Notes: a model not told the origin generated them from the sequence alone. DNA of 47,802 bases from Meira nashicola (GCA_001600355.1 BCJU01000013.1:1-47802); one strand, 5' to 3'. Shown: positions 21,055 to 30,640, numbered from the stretch's first letter. Translations and numbers: made by a program.

Positions 21055-21163
21055 TGCGCTGCGCTGTCAAAATATAAACGGTCGGCTCATTATGCTCTCG
21101 CATATACTAAGTGTAGACTATGTGATTGTGGGTGTGAATGCGGTGCGTGCGCAGCGCAGCGCA
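21055..21163. repeat. 12-bp GC-rich inverted repeat upstream of YOS1
   Basis: Arm TGCGCTGCGCTG (21055-21066) is the exact reverse complement of CAGCGCAGCGCA (21152-21163), with about 85 bp between. The same (TGCGC)-type unit also occurs at about 23881-23896 before ATE1. Confidence 0.7.
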
Positions 21164-21519
21164 ACGTTGCAGGAGTTTTAGGAAGTACATATACTAGTAC
21201 ATATAATAATCGTTCTGACTGTTGAGATGCCCTTGCCGTACGTTGCAAGTATTTATTTGGTTCTTTTTTTTGACACGCGAAGAAATTTGGATGATTATGT
21301 TGTTGTGTCAATAACCGTGCACAGGCGCGATGAAAAGATTGATTTCACCATCATCTCCGCGGCGCACCAATTTCACATTAAAGTTCTGGAACTGGGTAGT
21401 GAAAAGCAGTAATACATTTCCATTTTTGAGGTTGACAAAAGTTATGGATTGATAGTCTAGTCGCAAAAAGAAAAAGAAGGATAACAAATTCAATCGTTGG
21501 TTGGAAACCAATCAAAATT

Positions 21520-21958
21520 ATGGCGAGCGCAATTGGTTTGTTCATTTACGTTTCGCTTTTGTTGGTCAATGCAATCGCCATTTTGAACGAGGAGCGATTT
21601 CTGGCAAGAAGTATGTGTAAATTTTCACTCAGAATCGTTAATTCATTAACACATTAATTTTTCTCTACCCTTTTCTTGCGTTTCCAGTTGGATGGTCTTC
21701 TAGCCAATCTTCAACCTCTTTTGATTCCTCTAGCTTTGGTGGTCATGGTCAAGAGGCAAGTGTGAAAACAAGGTTGATTCATTTGATTAGTGCAGTAAGA
21801 ACATTATTACGAGGTATGCTTGATCGATTTTGAGTTGTTTATGTTTTGGCTATGTAAACGCTAATCATCATTTCTCTCTTTATTTGCATCGTAAATTTGC
21901 AGTTCCGCTGATCGTACTCAATGTTGTCATCATCATATATGAATTAATCTTTGGATAA
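21520..21958 (+). CDS. YOS1: Yos1/IER3IP1-family ER-Golgi transport protein (3 exons)
   Basis: This 90-residue gene is hidden from a simple frame scan by two introns. Exons are 21520-21610, 21688-21813 and 21903-21958. Introns are 77 and 89 nt, with donors GTATGT and GTATGC and acceptors TTTCCAG and TTTGCAG. Both junctions restore the frame (A|TT to Ile and G|TT to Val). The spliced product has an N-terminal helix ending AIAILNEERFLARIGW, a short Ser/Gly loop, and the hallmark end VRTLLRVPLIVLNVV followed by IIIYELIFG. This is the Yos1/IER3IP1 pattern (N-terminal helix ending in LNE-RFLA, C-terminal hydrophobic helix). Yos1 is a small ER/COPII-vesicle membrane protein that works with Yip1/Yif1 in ER-to-Golgi transport. 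It is convergent with ATE1, leaving 134 bp between stops. A TAGTCTA site lies 61 bp before the ATG. Confidence 0.93.
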
Positions 21959-22092
21959 AGATTTGACTCTTTAATCATCAAATTTGCGTCTATTGGTCAC
22001 ATGAGGTGTATTGATATGGGAAAATGGCAGTTTTTGGCTTTGTTTCTTTTTTATTTTAAAAAATAAGAATAAAGTACAATTATTTCATTGTT

Positions 22093-23750
22093 CTATAGTA
22101 CAAGGCAAAATTGATTTCGAATCGGTCCAAGTGCTCCCAATGAATCCAAACATTTGATCGCATTGGATCGTGAAAGAGAGGTTAATGAATACTAAAAAAA
22201 AGTCCAACAATAAGGTCAGAGTGTTCATTTATGATTTACAAATATTGAGGCAACAATATTATACTCACCGACAAAGGGTAAACTTTTCCTCCTCGTAGGA
22301 ATGCGCATCGGGCCAATTCTTCCACTGAAATCATGCTAGGATCTTCAATACCAGGTGGTAACGGACGCGGAATCTCTTTCTCATCATCATCATCATCATC
22401 ATCATTGCTGTCCTCCTCCTCCTCCTCCTTCTCCTCTGCTATGAAATCCTTACCATAAATATCGCTTGTCTGAACCTCTTTAATCATAGAAACAGAATGA
22501 CTCGAAAAGCCAAATCGAACACCTTTATTCAATTGACTAGCAATATTTTCAAATCGAATCCATTCACAGGATGCTGGATCTAAAATTTCTGAAGGTTGAT
22601 ATTTGGCCTTGTACCGCATCTTTGCACATGAATGAACATATAAGCCCATACTGTAATGGCCGATCGAGCTCATGCCTTGTTTCCTTTGAATTTGACGTAC
22701 TAATGCGATCTCTCGAAGAGCGCTAACTTTTCCCAATTGTAAATCACTCTCATCAGGATCGTAGAAAAAGTAAACGCTGCTAATACAACGAGGCAAAATA
22801 TCCAAAACGCTTACTGCAATCAATCGATCGTCTAAGCGCCATTCCATATGATAAAGATCAAAGTGAATTGGACTTTTTGAATAAATGTCAACCTTTTCTC
22901 CTGGAATTGGTGATTGACATTGTTCTTTGCCTTTCATCGTTGGCAAAAATGGGGAACGACATAAAAATCTATCGAATCCATCCAAATCAGAAATTTCTCT
23001 TTCTTTTTCTTTATGAACCTTTGCTTGATATTTACGAAAAAGTTGATATTTCTCTTGCGAAATTTTGGCATGATGTAAAGTAACTTGTAAGCGTCTCTTT
23101 TGAGGAGGTAAAGGCGGATCAATTCTAACTCTTTTACCGTTTCGATAATTTTGTCCATCTTTACTTCTTAATAAGTGATATAATCCGAGCAACTTTTTTT
23201 TCTCTTTGTGGTCCTTTTGTATGCTTGCTTGAAATAATACATCGTTTTTTTGATCATTTTGCCATTCTATCGCATTCCATTCATGTTCAACATCCCAAAT
23301 TCGTGCATATTTCCCTTTTCGTAAAGCGATCGCATTGTATTCATAAAAATTTTGATCTTTTTGGTTTGATAATCGTACAAATCTTTGAATAGAATTGAAT
23401 GCTTGTCTTTGTTCTTTGTTTGGTTTGAAGGATTTCACATCTAAACGTATTGCCAATTGAGCACAACAAGTACCTTTTTTTCCACAATCAGGTCGATAAA
23501 CGTATTGACCAGACCTTCTCCATCCACGATCTAACATGGACTGGTATGATTCTGGTGTTAAATTATGAGCCCATATTCCGTATGATTTACTAGATTTCTT
23601 CCTATTAACCTTTCCGCTTCCAGGTTCACAACAATAACCGCATGTTGACGTATTATATCCTACAGGAGTTATTATGCTCAACCTTTGTTCTTCTGAGCTA
23701 TCATCTTCGTCATTTTCATCATCATAATCGATTTCGTTGATTTGATTCAT
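22093..23750 (-). CDS. ATE1: Arginyl-tRNA--protein transferase (ATE1), two exons
   Basis: It transfers Arg from arginyl-tRNA to N-terminal Asp/Glu (and oxidised Cys), marking proteins for the Arg/N-degron pathway. Exon 1 is 22269-23750 and exon 2 is 22093-22191, joined across a 77-nt intron (donor GTGAGT, acceptor TTTTTTTTAG) in phase 0. The product is 526 residues. Visible landmarks are C37-x-x-C40 (CGYC), SYGIWAHNLTPESYQSMLDR (which pairs with the conserved YGxWAH-L block), GWRRSGQYVYRP, and the CC pair at 95-96 (GTCCAQ). The ATG at 23748-23750 is chosen because the longer open frame begins in divergent sequence. Exon 2 supplies the 32-residue end (SLTSLSRSNAIKCLDSLG and on); without it the protein would end in intron sequence. 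An acidic run, EEKEEEEEDSN then seven D, precedes the last conserved part and comes from CTC/CAT repeats. Confidence 0.92.
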
Positions 23751-24183
23751 GCTGATGATGATTGTAAATTTGAATCTTGAACACGATATTACATATTTGT
23801 CTGATGTGCCTTGGTTGAACAAGACTATGTACATACCTGTGTACCTGCACACACATAATCGGGGTTGTGCACCTTGTGTACTGCGCTGCGCTGCGCCGGC
23901 GTGCCCAAGACATTTAACCCTTTTAATGCACTTATTTTGACGCGCGTATGTAATCATGCAGTCAAACAAGCAGTCAGCATACAATCGCCCTTTTTACGCA
24001 TCCTAAGAAGCCCTAAGAAATCCTCCACTTGTAAGCGTTGGCAAATATAGGCGTCCTGACTGTGGAGGTTCTGTAAGCGATCAGACATTATCAAACAAAA
24101 GTCGAGTATGATTATTTTTCTCTTTCATTCCAACCACATTCATCTTTTTTATCAATTAACCATTCAATAAATCAAAAGAAACT
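23751..24183. promoter_or_regulatory. Divergent promoter between ATE1 and the Bli-3-like gene
   Basis: 433 bp, no gene. A GC cluster (CTGCGCTGCGCTGCGCCGGC, 23881-23900), about 135 bp before the ATE1 ATG, combines TGCGC repeats with a CGCCGGCG palindrome (23894-23901). The AT-rich leader before 24184 reads AAAGAAACT then ATG. Confidence 0.5.
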
Positions 24184-24869
24184 ATGTCTACAACAGATCC
24201 AACCGCTAAAAAAGGTGCCCAAAGCGGTCAACATTTAACAGCAGATGAAAAGATTAAAACTGCTTTCGCTTTGGTTAACGAAATTCAAACTGGAATGCTC
24301 ACAACCCGTTCTCCCGATGGAAAGTTAGCAAGTCGTGCAATGATTCATGCCACTTTGGAAAATAACATTTTCAGTTTTTACTTTAATCGTGAATCTGGTA
24401 AGACGGATGACGTCAAAGCAGATGATCAAGTTAATTTAAGTTATTTGAACTCAAAGACTGGAGATTGGGTATCCGTTTCCGGGAAAGCGACAATCAATAC
24501 AGATAAGAACAAAGTGAAAAAACATTGGAGTTCATCTTTAAAAGCTTGGTTTGATGACAAGAAGGACGGTAAACATACAGGCGACGAAAATGATCCAAGA
24601 GTTGCTTTGATCGATGTTCATCCTGAGGTGAGTTTTTTTTCCTTTTTTGCATCGTTGCTCGCTTCTTAAATTCATCTCTAAAATAATTTTTTCCTTCTCA
24701 TCACTCTCTTCTTCTTATTTTGCAGGAAATTCGTCTCTTCAAAGCTGACGGAAAACTGAGGTTTTTGTTTGAAACTGCAACTGCAGCACTATCTGGTGAA
24801 GCAGCCTCAGGCGGCAAAATGTTAATCATCGATGAATCGGAACTCAAAGCTCATGCAAAAGTACATTGA
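24184..24869 (+). CDS. Pyridoxamine 5'-phosphate oxidase-fold flavoprotein (Bli-3/GSP26-like), two exons
   Basis: A 195-residue FMN-binding split-barrel protein like Neurospora Bli-3 and bacterial general stress protein 26. Exon 1 is 24184-24627, the intron is 24628-24725 (98 nt, GTGAGT to TTTTGCAG, phase 0) and exon 2 is 24726-24869. The product shows the family order: EKIKTAFALVNEIQTGMLTT, GKLASRAMIHATLENN, FYFNRESGKTDDVKADDQVNL, then a strand with GDWVSVSGKATI. The conserved KKHWSSSLKAWF helix follows, and after splicing HPEEIRLFKADGKLRFLFETATA. The family is known for FMN/FAD binding and stress or light induction; the enzymatic reaction is not known. Reading through the intron would give a wrong Phe-rich end. 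Its 3' end lies 79 bp from that of the convergent ICP55. Confidence 0.88.
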
Positions 24870-24948
24870 GCATGGTCCTGAAACTATGTCGTCCATTTTC
24901 GCTTTGTAGAGAACAATAAAATACAAATTGAATCGTGATCAAACTTGT

Positions 24949-26808
24949 TCACCCTTGTATGCGATCCTTGTTTGATTTGAATTCGTGCTGTGAGGAATGT
25001 TGCTTTTGCCAAAAATTTGAGCAAACCGATTCGACATCTTCAATCTCTTTGGGCGTTTCTGCGTTCAAGATGATATTCCCTTTCTCACCGTAAACAGCAA
25101 CGTCATCCTCGATGCGAATACCTAAGCCCCAAAAATCACTAGGTACGCCTGGCATTCCTTCTTGACAATACACAGCCGGCTCAACGCTCAAGCACATGCC
25201 ACTTCGCAATTGTGTATTCCGATCAATTGTTGGTGTATCATGCAAATCCAAACCGAGCCAATGGCTTAATGCGTGTGGATACAAATCCCTTTCTAAACTC
25301 CCTGCAGGTAAGTTGAATCCCAGCCTTCTAAGTTCAGAATTTAACATTTCGACGCTTCTTCTGTGCAAAGCGCTTAATGTATATCCTTGATCCTCGCTTA
25401 CCAATTTGGTACATGCTTTTAAAACGTTCAAAATTGCACCGTAAAGATCCCGCTGAGGGGAGGAAAAGTGTCCGTCAATGGGAAATGCTCTGGTGATATC
25501 AGAAACGTACCCATCCATCTCACACCCAGCATCCATGCAAACAAGTTGACCTGATTGACAAACGTCATCATTTTGCACATAATGAATAGTGAGCGCATTC
25601 GCGCCTGATGCGACGACAGGAACGTAAGCTGGCCTTTGAGCACCTTGCATCGCACAAGATGATTCGAAAATGGTTTGCAATTGCCATTCTGTACGACCTG
25701 GATGAGTAGACTGCATCACTTCCATCATCGCATGCGAACCTATCCTACCCGCCCTACGCATAAGTTTCAATTCATTTTCCGATTTGATTAAACGTAATTG
25801 GTGAACTTCTTTAGATAGAGAATGACATCGGCTTGGATCTCCCAAAAGTTTGACAATAGCATCGAAGTCTGCTTTTTTAGGAAAATTGTCGTAAGCTGTG
25901 GGCGATGAGGGTGCGAGAAAGTTGAGCAAGGAAGGTGTCCGGCGGGTCAGGGTTGATTGGCGAGGGATTGAAGGGGTAGGCGGAGGATCAACATAGACAT
26001 GATCGTAAGATGGCAGAACTTTCTTGGAAAATTGTAGAAATGATAAAGGTTCCATCAAAAGCGCCTCATCCGCTCCAAATATATTTTGAGTTCCTTCAAG
26101 ATCAATGCGTGGACCATTCCAAACCTCACTTGATTGATCATGCGGTGGTATAAACATAGTCATTCGATATCCTCTGCTAGAAGAATTCTTTTCGAGTATC
26201 AAAGCCGAATCGGGCTCTTGAAATCCTGTCAAGTATAAAAAGTTTGATTCTTGCCTAAAACGGTAAAATATGTTTCCGCTCATCATCTTTATGCGGCCAG
26301 ACATGCATACAACCACACTGCCTTCGGGTAACATGTCTATCAATCTTCTTCTTCGCTCTTCGAACTCTTTTGCTGAAATTCCAGGAATTAATTCATCTTC
26401 GGCAACAGCTATTCGACCGTCTTTGTCCGGAGGAATAATATTAGCACCGGCCAATAATGGGAGCCTTTGAGGAAATAAATGAGGATGAGAGAAAGGCAAA
26501 GGTTGACCTTGTCGTTGTATGCGTTCTTTATCTTGTGAGCTTGTACGAACTCTATTATTGCGATTGTAAGAATTTGCTGTGGAAGATGGCTTGTTTGATT
26601 GATTTGAGATTTCAGAATCACGAATGAGTGCTGATGAGCTGTACAATCTTGACGTTTTTACAGATTGGCATGCTGAATGCGATCTAAATCGCAAATGATG
26701 TGAATGGGTATAAGTTGAACATTCTGAGGTAGAAGATAAGAACCTTGATATTTGTAATTTCACATCTAAAAGAAGACTAGAACGAGTAGATTGACAATAT
26801 GCCATCAT
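24949..26808 (-). CDS. ICP55: Mitochondrial Xaa-Pro aminopeptidase (ICP55-type, M24)
   Basis: A 619-residue pita-bread metallopeptidase. Icp55 removes one residue from many imported proteins after the matrix processing peptidase. A Ser/Arg-rich presequence (about 1-80) precedes the AMP-N domain (about 140-290, with SGRIKMMSGN, FYRFRQESNFLYLTGF and ALILEK). The M24 domain has metal ligands in MDAGCEMDGYVSDITRAFP (D about 425 and 436), SHWLGLDLHD (His near 516), SVEPAVY (Glu near 550) and RIEDDV (Glu near 575). The open frame starts at TTG 26910, but the first ATG is 26806-26808 (two Mets), which opens the presequence. SHWLG in place of the usual GHGLG is a family variant, not a loss of the ligand. 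Its start region is shared with divergent PRP31. The family call is very safe; ICP55 rather than another mitochondrial aminopeptidase P is inferred from the presequence. Confidence 0.88.
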   Translation of the reverse strand: MMAYCQSTRSSLLLDVKLQISRFLSSTSECSTYTHSHHLRFRSHSACQSVKTSRLYSSSALIRDSEISNQSNKPSSTANSYNRNNRVRTSSQDKERIQRQGQPLPFSHPHLFPQRLPLLAGANIIPPDKDGRIAVAEDELIPGISAKEFEERRRRLIDMLPEGSVVVCMSGRIKMMSGNIFYRFRQESNFLYLTGFQEPDSALILEKNSSSRGYRMTMFIPPHDQSSEVWNGPRIDLEGTQNIFGADEALLMEPLSFLQFSKKVLPSYDHVYVDPPPTPSIPRQSTLTRRTPSLLNFLAPSSPTAYDNFPKKADFDAIVKLLGDPSRCHSLSKEVHQLRLIKSENELKLMRRAGRIGSHAMMEVMQSTHPGRTEWQLQTIFESSCAMQGAQRPAYVPVVASGANALTIHYVQNDDVCQSGQLVCMDAGCEMDGYVSDITRAFPIDGHFSSPQRDLYGAILNVLKACTKLVSEDQGYTLSALHRRSVEMLNSELRRLGFNLPAGSLERDLYPHALSHWLGLDLHDTPTIDRNTQLRSGMCLSVEPAVYCQEGMPGVPSDFWGLGIRIEDDVAVYGEKGNIILNAETPKEIEDVESVCSNFWQKQHSSQHEFKSNKDRIQG

Positions 26809-27115
26809 TGTCGATCCAACAGTCCCCTTGAATGGAGTTGTGGGTGTAAGGAAAATTTTAATCGTTGCTCCAAAGATCAAGATGAATGGATTTACGTAGG
26901 CGCATGACAATAAAAGATCACAAATGCTAACCCCTTTTGCCGATTCCCGAGCGCCGGCGCATTTTAAGCATAAACCTTTTAAATGTACTCGTGAGTTCGT
27001 GACTGAGCAAAATTTTGAGCAATTTTAATGCATGATCAACTCTTTTCTTCATTTTACCATCATCTCACCGAATCCGAGGCAAGGAGAAAATCAAAGCGAA
27101 GAACTCTTCCAGGTA
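26809..27115. promoter_or_regulatory. Bidirectional promoter between ICP55 and PRP31
   Basis: 307 bp shared by two divergent genes. It carries a perfect GCGCCGGCGC palindrome at 26951-26960, roughly midway. In-frame ATG 27032 upstream of PRP31 would add 28 residues with no family match; the conserved start is 27116. Confidence 0.55.
26951..26960. promoter_or_regulatory. GCGCCGGCGC palindrome
   Basis: Identical 10-bp palindrome to the one at 20041. It lies 143-156 bp from the ATGs of ICP55 and PRP31, so one protein bound here could act on both genes. Function is unproven. Confidence 0.4.
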
Positions 27116-28894
27116 ATGTCCTCTTTCTTGGCAGATGAATTATTGGAAGATTTACAAGATGATGATCAGTTGAACGGGGTTGATTTACTGCAAGATGATC
27201 AACAAGCCGAAGAAGAAGGATGGGGAGCCATGCAAGAAGATGATGAAGACATGAAAGAAAGAATAGAGGATGATATTGCAGGCTTAAATGATGATGATGG
27301 TGATGTAGAAGATAGCATGCGAAATTCCGAGAATGCATCCTATTTGAAGAATCCAAATGCAATTCGACCAGCAGAAGAGATGCGAGCTGAAGATGTTGAA
27401 CGTATGGATTTACGACCAGAAGATATGAGAAGCGTTTATTCCATCTGTACGCTTGTACGATCGCAAAGGATGACAGAAGCAATGACCAAAATTCAACACT
27501 TTTCCTCTTTGACAAAGCCAAATGTTGAAGGAGTTTTGGAAAATTCGCCAGAATATAAATTAATAGTCAATGCAAACAATTTAGCGGTAGAAGTAGAAAA
27601 TGAATTATTGATCGCTCATAAATTCATTAGAGAGCATTATAAACCTCGATTTCCCGAACTTGAAAGCCTTATCACGAATCCACATGAATTCGTTCAAGCT
27701 GTTCGTGCGATCGGTAATCATGACAATCTTGCAAACGCGAAATTGAATGGAATTTTACCGCATGGAACTGTTGTGGTAATAAGCATGCAAGCTTCAACGA
27801 CAAAAGGAAGAAGATTAGATGCAGAATCATGGAAGAATATTGAGCAAGCTTGCGATTTAATAACAGAATTGGATACAGCGCGCACTTCTATCTTGGATTA
27901 CGTTCAATCGCGAATGAACATCATTGCTCCGAACCTTTCCAAAGTTGTTGGAAGTCAAGTAGCAACCAAACTTTTGGGAATAGCCGGCGGATTAACGTCT
28001 TTGATAAAAATTCCTGCTTGTAATCTTATGCTTTTAGGTTCGATGAGTAAACAACCATCCGGTCTTTCAACGGCATTCTCTGGAAGGCGAAATGGCTTCA
28101 TCCTTCAAGCACCTCTCATACAAGCAATTCCTCAAGAATATCATAGACAAGCCCTTCGAATCGTTTCAGCAAAAGCTTTATTGGCTGCTCGTGTTGATGC
28201 GGGAAGGTCAGATTTGCATGGAACTTATGGATCTCGATTAATGATCGAATTGGAGAAAAAGTTGGAAAAGTTGCAAGAGCCTCCGCCGGCCAAAATGATT
28301 AAAGCTTTACCCATCCCTAAAGAAGGAGGCAAAAAATCTCGACGTGGAGGAAGGAAAGCACGTAAATTCAAAGAAAGAAATGGCATGTCTGAAGTCCGAA
28401 AAGCGCAAAATCGAATTCAATTTGGCGAAGCTGAGGAAGAAATTGGTGCTTTTGACGAAAGTGAGGGAATGGGAATGTTGAACTCCAAAGGCGATGGTCA
28501 GATACGTGCACAAATTACCAATAAAAATACGGAAGCACGAATGTCAAAGCGCAATATAGATCGTATCCAAACTCTTCGACAAAGTGCAAATAATTCAAAT
28601 CGATTAGACGATTATTTCGGCGAAGGCGCAAATGGCAAAGATGGGTCTGAGATCGAGCATACCAAAGCGAGAAGAAATGATAATTCGTCAGGAACGGCAA
28701 CCACTTTGACCTTTACTCCTGTTCAAGGAATCGAATTAAGTGACCCGTCCAGACAGAAAAAAGCTGAAGAGGCGAATGCGAAATGGTTCAAGGAAGGTAG
28801 CTTTAGTTTGGTACCTGGTGCATCCTCCTCTCAAACGTTGTTGAACAAAGATAAAAGTGTATCTTCCAATTTCAAAAAGCAAAAAAGGGAATGA
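27116..28894 (+). CDS. PRP31: Pre-mRNA splicing factor Prp31 (U4/U6 snRNP)
   Basis: A 592-residue component of the U4/U6-U5 tri-snRNP that binds the 15.5K/Snu13-U4 snRNA complex. The start at 27116 gives MSSFLADELLEDL, matching the family's MS-LADELL opening; an ATG at 27032 in the same frame is less likely. Features in order are an acidic N-terminus (about 10-70), a NOSIC-type helical region ending in the motif RMNIIAPNLSKVVGSQVATK, the Nop core GIAGGLTSLIKIPACNLMLLGS (about 275-305), and HPF-like contacts. A basic Prp31-C region with KKSRRGGRKARKFKERNGMSEVRK follows, and the tail ends with QKKAEEANAKWF, again typical. No intron is seen. Its stop is 120 bp from the convergent kinetochore-like gene. 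Confidence 0.95.
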   Translation: MSSFLADELLEDLQDDDQLNGVDLLQDDQQAEEEGWGAMQEDDEDMKERIEDDIAGLNDDDGDVEDSMRNSENASYLKNPNAIRPAEEMRAEDVERMDLRPEDMRSVYSICTLVRSQRMTEAMTKIQHFSSLTKPNVEGVLENSPEYKLIVNANNLAVEVENELLIAHKFIREHYKPRFPELESLITNPHEFVQAVRAIGNHDNLANAKLNGILPHGTVVVISMQASTTKGRRLDAESWKNIEQACDLITELDTARTSILDYVQSRMNIIAPNLSKVVGSQVATKLLGIAGGLTSLIKIPACNLMLLGSMSKQPSGLSTAFSGRRNGFILQAPLIQAIPQEYHRQALRIVSAKALLAARVDAGRSDLHGTYGSRLMIELEKKLEKLQEPPPAKMIKALPIPKEGGKKSRRGGRKARKFKERNGMSEVRKAQNRIQFGEAEEEIGAFDESEGMGMLNSKGDGQIRAQITNKNTEARMSKRNIDRIQTLRQSANNSNRLDDYFGEGANGKDGSEIEHTKARRNDNSSGTATTLTFTPVQGIELSDPSRQKKAEEANAKWFKEGSFSLVPGASSSQTLLNKDKSVSSNFKKQKRE

Positions 28895-29014
28895 ATTGGC
28901 CAATCTGAGAAGGGATCTCCTTCTTGATCGTCTCACTTCCGATGTGTATTATATCACACAATGTATATTATAGTATTATCTCAATAGAATTCTTGCCATA
29001 TTATCGAAGCATTA

Positions 29015-30440
29015 TTACCAATCATCCTCTTCTGACAACAAAACGAGCTGCCTCAGTACGACCCCGATCCGTTCTCGTTCCAAATTCGCTATTTCTTGTG
29101 AAGAACATTGTGCTCTTTTATCCATTTGACCTTTTCCGATAGGAGAGATTTTCAATCGAACTTCGCCACTGATTTGACCCGTAGAAGAGATCAAAGTCGT
29201 AGCCGTCGGAACGCCAATAAAGATGTTTGCGATACCTGCTCGAACCAAAGTGAGACGATGAAGTTGAAGTGATGCATGTAAAGCTAAATATTGTTGAATA
29301 CCAGGTAAGATGGGCATTCCTTTGATAAAGGAGGGAAGAGGTAATTGATCAGCTTAATTTTTTCATAGACGTCATTATTGTATAATTTTGCAGCATACCT
29401 TCTCTAGTACCTGTCATCAATGATTTCACATCTGCTGCTGGAACGGTCAAACTGATCAAATTGAGATGCGGGGCAGGACCATTTTCGATCGTGCTAGCGC
29501 TTTGTGCTATATCGCTAAGAACTTGAGTTGGTAAGGCGAATCCAAGATCAATCCCAAACCGGTCAAAAGAAGAAAGTAAAGAACTTCGATCATTCTCTTC
29601 TCTACGCGATCTATGAAAGCGTAAGATAGCCTCTGACATCCTCTCAAGGTTCAAGCCACGGATGCTGCACAAAGGTGCTTCTTGTGAGACCCTACAATCA
29701 AAAAATCGAGAAATAAAATCCAATGCATGCGCCATCAACATACGCGATGTAACACTGACTGTATTCTCCGTAGAAGAAGCGTTCATTCTCGAGAGCATTG
29801 CATCGTCTTGACCATCGATTCGTGATTGTTGTGTTTGCGATTCAACATCTTCGGTATAAGTGGCAGAAGGAGGCGCTTTCCAGAGTAATATGGAATAATG
29901 AGTAGAAGTTGCAAATTTGGCATTAGAGAGGAATAAGATATGTGCTTTTTGTGTTTGTGGCTTTGAGCGATCTGTCAGGCTTGAAAAAGGATTTACACTT
30001 GATTCAGGCGGTTGAATTTCAATTTCAATTCCCCAAGGTGTAGGAATAGAATGAGAATTTTCGTCTGTCTGAAGATCTTGCTGATGTGACAAAGGTAATT
30101 CTACAAAGCTCGCTTTGACTGCTCGAATGAATCCTTTTCTCAATCTGCGAATTGAACCAGTAGCCGTTGAAGCAGTATCGTTTAAAGTACGATTGTCAAC
30201 CGTTTGCAACGTATTCGTCAATCGTACGGAAAGAAAATTTTGTAATTCTTTTGCGATTTTATCCAATTGAGATGCAGTAAGAGAATCATCATGCGAATGG
30301 TCATCAAAGAGAATGGGCGGAGGAGTAAGAGGAGAAAGTGAGTGAACGTGTAAAGTTCGTCCAAGTAAAAAATTTTCTAATCTTGCCCACGAAGAAGAAT
30401 ATGATGATGTATTTCTTCTGGAAGGAATTCTACTGTCCAT
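29015..30440 (-). CDS. Putative CENP-L/Fta1-like kinetochore protein (two exons)
   Basis: A 448-residue protein from exon 1, 29399-30440, and exon 2, 29015-29319, across a 79-nt intron (donor GTATGC, acceptor CAAAG; phase 1, G|GA gives Gly). The splice turns the apparent end TREGMLQ into TREGMPILPGIQQYLALHA. The C-terminal 120 residues have the CENP-L/Fta1-type arrangement: a strand LISLTVPAADVKSLM, then the helix GIQQYLALHASLQLHRLTL, strand VRAGIANIFIG, and a GEVRLKI end. CENP-L/Iml3/Fta1 is in the inner kinetochore CCAN with CENP-N. The N-terminal part is Ser-rich and not recognised. An ACGCGT box lies about 100 bp before the ATG. This is a structural-pattern call, not a motif match; other folds remain possible. 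Confidence 0.45.
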
Positions 30441-30538
30441 GATCCAGCTTGAATTATTTCAATTCTCATTGTGAACCTTTAGATTGGGATCATCATGTTC
30501 TTCCGTAAATGTATGGTGAGAAGAACCTCGTCGCGTAA

Positions 30539-30544
30539 ACGCGT
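30539..30544. promoter_or_regulatory. ACGCGT (MCB-like) box
   Basis: The 6-mer ACGCGT in context AAACGCGTCAA is the MBF/Mlu-type box of fungal G1/S genes. It lies about 100 bp before the CENP-L-like ATG, where cell-cycle control would be expected. The hexamer also occurs at 9627, 9710, 39284 and 42707, so chance cannot be excluded. Confidence 0.35.
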
Positions 30545-30552
30545 CAAATGAA

Positions 30553-30576
30553 ATGCATGCATGCATGCATGCATGC
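30553..30576. repeat. (ATGC)6 microsatellite
   Basis: Six uninterrupted ATGC units; self-complementary and strictly alternating purine/pyrimidine. It lies in the divergent promoter. Confidence 0.95.
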
Positions 30577-30640
30577 TTCTTTAATGAAATAAAAAAAAAG
30601 TATACTATGAATCCTTCCTACCCTGGCCTGTGCACGTGTG

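Larger units (their letters stand above)
19762..21519. promoter_or_regulatory. 1.76-kb divergent region between SEC2-like and YOS1
   Basis: No convincing gene. It holds a (GAT)n run (about 19813-19832) in the SEC2-like leader and a perfect GCGCCGGCGC palindrome at 20041-20050. TAGACTA/TAGTCTA 7-mers lie at 20274-20280, 21114-21120 and 21453-21459. A 12-bp inverted repeat (21055-21066 against 21152-21163) has arms TGCGCTGCGCTG and CAGCGCAGCGCA. A minus-strand 81-codon frame (20258-20503) has no ATG. Confidence 0.5.

Noticed and set aside
27032..27115. Upstream ATG start for PRP31
   Set aside because: The extra 28 residues do not resemble the family, whereas MSSFLADELLEDL at 27116 does.
27060..27521. 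Antisense 153-codon frame in PRP31
   Set aside because: It is a shadow of the acidic GAT/GAA-rich coding strand that gives His/Leu runs; PRP31 on plus is certain.
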